A stretch of DNA of 21,823 bases from an uncultured Gemella sp. (GTDB lineage: Bacteria > Bacillota > Bacilli > Staphylococcales > Gemellaceae): positions 1 through 21,823 of the forward strand of contig CAKMQF010000042.1 in NCBI GenBank assembly GCA_927911745.1, in the 5' to 3' direction. A program made the position numbers and the translations under genes. Shown here in pieces: positions 16,769 to 21,823 of this stretch. The notes beneath the pieces were generated by a model. It saw nothing but the letters and a program-made list of their open reading frames with translations, ran no database searches and was not told where the DNA came from. Each line of letters opens with the position of its first letter. Position 1 is the first letter of the stretch.

Positions 16769-17706
16769 TATTTGAAAATTTTATATTTACAGTTCCAGTT
16801 TTTGAAGATGTGAATAATTGTTTCTTTTTATTTGAGTTATTTGTAAAATTTGATTCATCATCACTTAATTCAGCTATAATATCACCTTCTGTTGTCTTAA
16901 GAGTAATAGAATTATTTGCAGTAAGATTACTTAAAACAATATTACCAGTAGTTGTTTTTAAGTTAATATTATCTGAACTTTCACTAGGAAGATTACTTAC
17001 CTTAATATTTCCTAGTTCATTAGTTATATTAATATCTTTTATTGTTGATGATGACAAATCTGTATCTCCTGTTTTATTATCAATACTAATATCTTTTAAA
17101 TCATTAATATTATTTAATTTAACATTTCCTGTACCAACATTAATTTTTAGAGAATTATTTTTACTATTTAACTTATCTATATTTAAATTTCCAGTTGCTA
17201 ATTTAATATCAGCATCTGAAGCTGAAATATTAGTTATATATACATCACCTAGTTTACTATTAATTATAAGAGATTTAATATCTAGATTCTTAATAAAATA
17301 ATCTCCTATTTTATTAACTGAATTGATATCGATATTAGAAGATTTAGGTATTTTTATAATAAGTTTTCTTTTTTCAGTAAAGAAATTAAAATTAATACCC
17401 ACAATATTTTTATTTTCTTTTATAGATAACTTATTTCCTATGTGCTCTATATTAACTTTACGTTCTAGAGCAGTATAGTATTCTATTTCTATATTTTTAG
17501 AAGCAGTATTCTCTTCTATGGTTACATCAGAATCAATAATATCTAAATCTAAATTTTTAACATCATTAATTGAGACAGTATAATTCTTTTTCTCAAAATT
17601 AGAAGAAAATCTAGGTATATGACCATTATTTAAGTAAGTTGCTAATCCTATCAATACTAATCCAAAAAATTATAAAACTAATAGAAATTTTTATAAATTT
17701 ATTCAT
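16764..17706 (-). CDS. DUF4097-family repeat protein, one-base frameshift near start
   Basis: A putative surface or periplasm-side protein. An N-terminal signal or anchor segment (MNKFIKISISFII then GLVLIGLATYL) is followed by about 270 residues of short beta-strand repeats in which GDI, GNI and GDV recur (LGDVYI, TGNLNI, TGNVKL, TGDTDL, LGNIKV, TGNIVL, EGDIIA), typical of DUF4097/putative adhesin proteins. The N-terminal segment lies in another frame: removing one A from 17664-17669 joins it and gives 313 residues, starting at the ATG at 17706 with AGAGGTG upstream. That ATG overlaps the stop of the DUF1700 gene (ATGAATAA), so the genes are coupled. Confidence 0.87.
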
Positions 17707-18316
17707 TTATATACACCTCTTTTTTGAAAATCTTCACAAAAATTGTTCTGATGTTTATACCATTTTGACGTGATTTTTTATATATTTTTATCAACCAGTA
17801 AATACCAATTAAACCAGCCCCTGAATTAACAAATCCAAATCCTAAAGTATCTAAGAAATACGAAATATTTCTTTCGTAAATAAGATATAATGGGGATTTT
17901 AATATTAATAAGATTCCACCAATGAAAATAGCTATAATAGAAAGTGCAATACTAAATATTATAGATAGAATAACTATAAAAAGACTAGCGACTAGAGAAA
18001 ATATAGTTATCCAAGCAGGAAATAATAATACGGTAATAATAAAGCCGAGCTCTGTAGGGATTTTTCGTGGGATAAACCTCCATACTAGTTTTGTTTGTTT
18101 TTTCCCAATATTATGTTCATCTAAAATTTGATCAACGATGATATTAATATCCCCTAATTGTGATACAGCTTCTTCTTCACTTAAGCCCTCATCAATACGA
18201 TCATCAATCATTTCTTCGAAAAAATTGAGTGTTTTATACATCTCTTTTGGCGATAAATATGGTTTTAATTTATTTCCCAAAAGAGCGCAAAACTGTGTCT
18301 TATTCATGTTTTTCAT
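17699..18316 (-). CDS. DUF1700/HAAS-domain membrane protein
   Basis: 205 residues. The cytoplasmic N-terminus (about 1-75) is a helical HAAS-like domain with LKPYLSPKEMYKTLNFFEEMIDDRIDEGLSEEEAVSQLG matching the family pattern of a DUF1700 protein (positions about 18-56). About three hydrophobic segments follow between residues 88 and 180. It overlaps the upstream PadR gene by 17 bases and the downstream DUF4097 gene by 8. The PadR-DUF1700-DUF4097 trio is a recurring module in Bacillota, thought to relate to envelope state; the exact role is unknown. Confidence 0.87.
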   Translation of the reverse strand: MKNMNKTQFCALLGNKLKPYLSPKEMYKTLNFFEEMIDDRIDEGLSEEEAVSQLGDINIIVDQILDEHNIGKKQTKLVWRFIPRKIPTELGFIITVLLFPAWITIFSLVASLFIVILSIIFSIALSIIAIFIGGILLILKSPLYLIYERNISYFLDTLGFGFVNSGAGLIGIYWLIKIYKKSRQNGINIRTIFVKIFKKEVYINE

Positions 18317-18617
18317 CTCCTAATATATATTTATGTGCATTACTTATTACTTTCCAGTCGATAAGAAATTCCTGAATTTTATTGAGACCAACATCTGTAA
18401 TTTTATAATATTTTCTTAGTCTACTATTATGTTCTACCGAATATGAGGTAACACAATCGTTTGCTTCCAAGCGTTTTAAGATTGGATATAACGTTGATTC
18501 CGATATAGGAATTACATTTGAAACATCTTTTATAATTTTATACCCATATGATTCAGAATTACGTAAAGTAGCAAGAACACATATTTCCAATAAACCTCTT
18601 TTTAATTGAGCTTCCAT
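18300..18617 (-). CDS. PadR-family transcriptional regulator
   Basis: A 105-residue winged-helix repressor. The start is taken as the ATG at 18617 (MEAQLKRGLLEI) because AAGGAG lies about 8 bases upstream; an upstream GTG at 18635 is not needed. PadR features: LKRGLLEICVLATLRNSESYGYKI, then SESTLYPILKRLEANDCV as the recognition helix and wing, and a short C-terminal helix. First gene of the PadR-DUF1700-DUF4097 operon. An inverted repeat overlapping its -10 box (18639-18659) is the likely autorepressor site. Confidence 0.94.
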   Translation of the reverse strand: MEAQLKRGLLEICVLATLRNSESYGYKIIKDVSNVIPISESTLYPILKRLEANDCVTSYSVEHNSRLRKYYKITDVGLNKIQEFLIDWKVISNAHKYILGDEKHE

Positions 18618-18638
18618 ACGAATATCTCCTTTCACATA

Positions 18639-18669
18639 ATACTATACATCGCATAGTATAATTTGTCAA
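18639..18669 (-). promoter_or_regulatory. PadR operon promoter with overlapping operator
   Basis: TTGACA (-35, 18664-18669), 17-base spacer, TATAGT (-10, 18641-18646) on the minus strand. The inverted repeat ATACTAT (18639-18645) with ATAGTAT (18653-18659), spacer 7, covers the -10. PadR proteins often bind such repeats at their own promoters. Confidence 0.65.
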
Positions 18670-18698
18670 GTAGTATAATGAGAAATACATTCTAATTA

Positions 18699-18727
18699 TT
18701 GACATTTTATTTATAATACATCATAAT
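18699..18727 (+). promoter_or_regulatory. Promoter of the YigZ-family gene
   Basis: TTGACA (-35, 18699-18704), 17-base spacer, CATAAT (-10, 18722-18727). Its -35 lies 30 bases from the divergent PadR -35. Confidence 0.55.
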
Positions 18728-18771
18728 TAATATAGTAAATTTAGCAAATTATAAATCACAAAGGAGGTACT

Positions 18772-19410
18772 ATGGCGAAGAAATTTATTACAATTAAAGA
18801 AGATTCATACGATGAATTTGTAGAGAAAAAATCTACATTTATTACTCATCTTATAAGAATTAATAGCGAAGAAGAAGCTAGAGAATTTATTCAAAAAATG
18901 AAAAAGAAACATTACGATGCTACTCATGTCTGTTCTTGTTATGTATATGGTGACAATAACGAAATTACTCGCGCTAACGATGATGGTGAACCAAGTGGGA
19001 CTGCTGGAGCTCCAATGTTAGATGTACTAGTAAAAAAATGAAATAAAAAAATGTTTGTGCCACAGTTATCAGATACTACGGTGGAACTAAGCTAGGAACT
19101 GGTGGTTTAGTTAGAGCCTACGGTGGTGGTGTAATTAATGCGCTAAAAAATGCAACGTTAGTAGAACGAAAAGATGCTTTTGAAGTTAGATTAGAATTAG
19201 ATTATAGTCTAAACGGAAAAATTGAGTATGAAATTGGAAAAACTAATTTTTATCGTGAATAATTTAGAGTATACCGACAAAATCGTTTATACAATCTATG
19301 TAATGCAGGAAGATTATGATAACTTTGAAAATTGGATCGCTAACCTAACAAACGGCCAATTCAAAATTCTATCATCAAAAGAAAAACAACTAGAATTTGA
19401 GATTAAATAA
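18772..19410 (+). CDS. yigZ: IMPACT/YigZ-family protein, three one-base frameshifts
   Basis: The family (YigZ, YvyE, IMPACT N-terminal domain) is linked to translation control; its biochemical role is unsettled. Domain 1 holds SYDEFVEKKSTFI, HVCSCYVYG and ANDDGEPSGTAGAPML, then in the repaired frame IRYYGGTKLGTGGLVRAYGG, the family's signature. A second ferredoxin-like domain follows. Three runs break it: A7 at 19032-19038, A7 at 19045-19051 and A5 at 19238-19242. Removing one A from each gives one 211-residue protein, the family length. A near-perfect AAAGGAGG site precedes the ATG. Confidence 0.94.
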
Positions 19411-19414
19411 AGAT

Positions 19415-19459
19415 AAGAAGGTATAGGAGACCATATTAAACGGTCTCCTATACCTTCTT
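19415..19459. terminator. Bidirectional terminator
   Basis: A perfect 18-bp stem, AAGAAGGTATAGGAGACC (19415-19432) and its complement (19442-19459), with a 9-base loop and T-rich flanks. It separates the YigZ-family gene from the convergent azoreductase-like gene. Confidence 0.9.
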
Positions 19460-20094
19460 TATTTATTTCTATGAGAAAATTCTTCTATCCACTCTTTCAA
19501 ATCGAAAATAGCCTTTTTAACTAACTGTTCTTTATTATTAAATGCTAAATCTAACCCTTCTACTCGTAGAACTTTTACTTTATCTATTCCTATTACACTA
19601 AATATTCCTCTAACATATTGAACTGCAAAGTCCAGATTAATATATTGAATATGCTTATCAAATTCTCCCCCACTTGTTATGACAAAGGTTATTTGTTTAT
19701 TAGAATTATCTAAACCTATTAAAGATTCTTCATCACATTTAAATGTCTCATTTACTATTACAATATTATCTACATAGTCTTTAAATTTTGATACTACGTT
19801 AAAATTATGAAGTGGCATATAAATAAACACTGCATCAGCACTTTTCCATTGATTAAGAATTTCTTTTTGCTGAATTTTATCATATTGTTCTTTTTCTGAT
19901 AATTTTTCTCCTTCATAATTGAACATAAACTTATCCATGACTGGGATATGCATACTCGGATCATATAAATTAATCTTTTCTATACTACTAAATCCTTTTT
20001 CGATTAACTTATCTTCACCAATTTTCGCCAAAATATTAGAAACTCTATGCTCTCCATTATAATCTGGATGACACATAATCTGTAAAATTTTCAT
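19459..20094 (-). CDS. azoR: FMN-dependent NAD(P)H oxidoreductase, azoreductase-like
   Basis: A 211-residue flavodoxin-fold enzyme that moves electrons from NAD(P)H through FMN to quinones or azo compounds. MKILQIMCHPDYNGEHRVSN is the first strand and phosphate-binding loop. YMPLHNFNVVSKFKDYVDNIV matches the azoreductase PMYNFNIP-type motif (about residues 94-114), and TSGGEF is the second FMN loop. It lies downstream of the aspartate kinase, 71 bases away, behind a hairpin. The physiological substrate is unknown. Confidence 0.85.
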   Translation of the reverse strand: MKILQIMCHPDYNGEHRVSNILAKIGEDKLIEKGFSSIEKINLYDPSMHIPVMDKFMFNYEGEKLSEKEQYDKIQQKEILNQWKSADAVFIYMPLHNFNVVSKFKDYVDNIVIVNETFKCDEESLIGLDNSNKQITFVITSGGEFDKHIQYINLDFAVQYVRGIFSVIGIDKVKVLRVEGLDLAFNNKEQLVKKAIFDLKEWIEEFSHRNK

Positions 20095-20125
20095 AATTTC
20101 ACCTCAAAAATAATTTATTATAAGA

Positions 20126-20161
20126 AATAGCTTCTCATCTAAAGTAAGATAAGAAGCTATT
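20126..20161 (-). terminator. Hairpin, probable terminator, after aspartate kinase
   Basis: AATAGCTTCT (20161-20152) with AGAAGCTATT (20135-20126), and inner ATCT/AGAT pairing. The T tail is interrupted (TTTCTTATAA), so some read-through into the azoreductase-like gene is possible. Confidence 0.6.
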
Positions 20162-20165
20162 AATA

Positions 20166-21473
20166 TTATTTGAATTCTGAATAAATTGTATTTATAGTTT
20201 TTTCGTAATCATCGTTATGAACACCTACGATAATATTAATTTCATCATTAGTTTGTGAAATCAATGCAATATTTACCCCAGCTTCCCCTAAAGCTTTGAA
20301 TAATCTGCCAGATAATCCTTTTGTATTTTTCATTTTTTCTCCAACAGTAGCAATAAGTGAAATCTCATGAGTAACATTCACTTCATCTGCTTCAAGAACT
20401 GCTTTAATTTTTGCAACTAATTCATGAATAAATGGTCTAACATTACCTGTTTCTACAACCACAGAGAACGAGTCGATTCCACTAGGAATATGTTCAATAC
20501 TAACATTAAAGTCTTCAAAAATCTTAAGTGCTTTTCCAATTAAGCCAACTTCATTTGCCATGTGACGTTTTTTAATTGTAATAATAGAGAAATCTTTTTT
20601 CCCTGCAATACCTGTAACAATTTGTTTCTCATCAAGGTGTTTATTATCAGAAATAATAGTTCCCTCTGCTGTTGGATCATTTGTATTACGAATTTGGATA
20701 GGAATATCTTTATCGCGAACTGGGAAGATTGCTTCTTCATGAAGAACACTTGCACCCATATATGAAAGTTCACGAAGTTCTGTATAACTAATTACTTTAA
20801 TTTCGTGTGGATTTTCAATAATTCGAGGATCAGCCATTAATATTCCAGATACGTCAGTCCAGTTCTCATAAACACTAGCATTTGCAATATTCGCGACTAT
20901 AGCTCCACTTACATCTCCCCCACCACGAGTCATAATCTTAATTTCCCCGTTAGGTCTACTTCCATAGAATCCTGGAATAAGAAGGCGATCATATTCTTTT
21001 ACAACAGCATCAAAAGCTTCTTGAGTTTTCTCAAAATCAATCTCACCTTGATAATTATAGAAAATTAAATCTTTAGCATCTACAAAGTGATATCCTAAAT
21101 ATTCAGCCATTAATAAAGCTGTTAAATATTCTCCACGACTCACTAAGTATTCTTCATCGATACCTTTACTAATCTCTGCTTTTAACTTAGCAAGTTCTCC
21201 CTCAATATCAAATTTTAAGTTTAATTCGTTTTTGATTGCTACGAATTTATCTTCAATCATTTTAAAGATATTATCAAAATTAATATTGTACTTAGTATGT
21301 GCATAACATAGGTATAATAAGTCTGTTACCTTATTATCTTCTTTATTTGCTTTCCCTACAGCACTTACTACAACAAAACGACGTGCATCATCAAGTTCCA
21401 CAATATTCTTAACTTTTTTAAACTGTTCAGCACTCGCTACCGAACTTCCACCAAATTTTGATACTCTAACCAT
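20166..21473 (-). CDS. Aspartate kinase
   Basis: Phosphorylates aspartate, the first step to lysine, threonine, methionine and diaminopimelate. An intact 435-residue protein: SKFGGSSVAS (residues 5-14) is the kinase signature, IMTRGGGDVSGAIVANIA (about 180-197) the nucleotide and substrate site, and two ACT domains follow (about 290-435; GLIGKALKIFEDFNVSIEHI and GLSGRLFKALGEAGVNIALI). The length and arrangement resemble the monofunctional lysine- or threonine-sensitive enzymes such as B. subtilis ThrD. The effector cannot be read from sequence. AAAGGAG precedes the ATG and the promoter lies at 21525-21552. No lysine riboswitch is seen upstream. Confidence 0.95.
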   Translation of the reverse strand: MVRVSKFGGSSVASAEQFKKVKNIVELDDARRFVVVSAVGKANKEDNKVTDLLYLCYAHTKYNINFDNIFKMIEDKFVAIKNELNLKFDIEGELAKLKAEISKGIDEEYLVSRGEYLTALLMAEYLGYHFVDAKDLIFYNYQGEIDFEKTQEAFDAVVKEYDRLLIPGFYGSRPNGEIKIMTRGGGDVSGAIVANIANASVYENWTDVSGILMADPRIIENPHEIKVISYTELRELSYMGASVLHEEAIFPVRDKDIPIQIRNTNDPTAEGTIISDNKHLDEKQIVTGIAGKKDFSIITIKKRHMANEVGLIGKALKIFEDFNVSIEHIPSGIDSFSVVVETGNVRPFIHELVAKIKAVLEADEVNVTHEISLIATVGEKMKNTKGLSGRLFKALGEAGVNIALISQTNDEINIIVGVHNDDYEKTINTIYSEFK

Positions 21474-21524
21474 TTTAACTCCTTTTTCTATTTGTGTTAT
21501 TTGTATTTTCTATTTCTAATATAT

Positions 21525-21552
21525 ATTATATAACTATTTACAAAAAAATCAA
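21525..21552 (-). promoter_or_regulatory. Promoter of aspartate kinase
   Basis: TTGATT (-35, 21547-21552), 16-base spacer, TATAAT (-10, 21525-21530) on the minus strand. The 5' leader is only about 45 bases, too short for a riboswitch. Confidence 0.55.
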
Positions 21553-21598
21553 TGAATTTTCTGAAAAATCTAAATTTTATTTACAATAATCATTTTTA

Positions 21599-21823
21599 TT
21601 ATTTATGGAATTTAGCAACAACAAAACTACTATCTTTTTCTTTCACTTCATCAACTAAATCAGTAAAGTTGTTTTAATGAGAATTTCTTTTGTTTTTACA
21701 TAGAAATTCCCTTTATACTGCTCAACACTCTCTACCAGTTCCCCTGATAATTCTACAGACGAACGAACTAAATAATTTCTTCTAGTCAGTTCTTCTGAAT
21801 AAGATAAGTCATTCTTAATTACA
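21599..21823 (-). CDS. C-terminal part of an unknown protein, frameshifted, cut by window edge
   Basis: On the minus strand from the window edge the frame reads NDLSYSEELTRRNYLVRSS, VELSGELVESVEQYKGN and FYVKTKEILIK, then breaks at four T (21672-21675). Adding one base continues NNFTDLVDEVKEKDSSFVV and AKFHK to a TAA at 21599-21601. It is helical, charged and soluble-looking. I do not recognise the family; the rest of the gene is outside the window. Confidence 0.6.

Noticed and set aside
16810..17301. Plus-strand frame of 163 codons inside the DUF4097 gene
   Set aside because: It mirrors the repetitive beta-strand gene on the other strand; low-complexity hydrophobic product without a ribosome site.
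21474..21598. Lysine riboswitch upstream of aspartate kinase
   Set aside because: The leader after the predicted promoter is about 45 bases, and no terminator hairpin or conserved aptamer sequence is seen.

Overview
The window is AT-rich, single-chromosome-type DNA from a low-GC Gram-positive bacterium (Bacillota). Consensus sigma-A-type promoters, strong AGGAG ribosome sites, the upp-atpBEF order, LCP and YitT proteins, and the RNase M5-RsmA pair all fit Bacilli. My best guess at genus is Gemella, which is inference only. No rRNA, tRNA, IS element, prophage or CRISPR array was found.

Layout. 1-2162 (minus): upp followed by the start of the ATP synthase operon (atpB, atpE, atpF running off the left edge). 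2286-3147 (plus): three small unrecognised membrane proteins in a tight operon. 3251-6234 (minus): a two-component system (OmpR-type regulator and histidine kinase) and, downstream, a membrane-anchored PepSY protein transcribed from three tandem copies of a promoter/operator unit. 6292-9533 (minus): an ABC importer (substrate-binding protein, permease, ATPase; TrpXYZ type) behind a long leader that encodes an 18-residue peptide and can fold into alternative terminator/antiterminator structures. 9726-11228 (plus): a major facilitator transporter in two half-length frames, with palindromic operators upstream. 11244-15233 (minus): mutM, yitT, a small unknown gene, rnmV, rsmA and a MazG-like hydrolase. 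15371-16768 (plus): an LCP cell-wall ligase. 16764-18669 (minus): PadR regulator, DUF1700 and DUF4097 proteins, an autoregulated envelope module. 18699-19459 (plus): an IMPACT/YigZ protein. 19459-21552 (minus): an azoreductase-like flavoprotein and an aspartate kinase, then the tail of one more unknown gene at the right edge.

Two points govern how to read this annotation. First, at least thirteen genes are broken by single-base indels, nearly all in short A or T runs, and correcting one base restores full-length conserved proteins. This looks like homopolymer sequencing error rather than gene decay, so broken genes are given as full spans. Second, the most interesting element is the attenuator-like leader of the ABC importer (9286-9533): consensus promoter, ribosome site, leader peptide with a Trp codon four codons before the stop, mutually exclusive RNA arms and two terminators. 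It looks like a ribosome-sensed tryptophan switch on a transporter.
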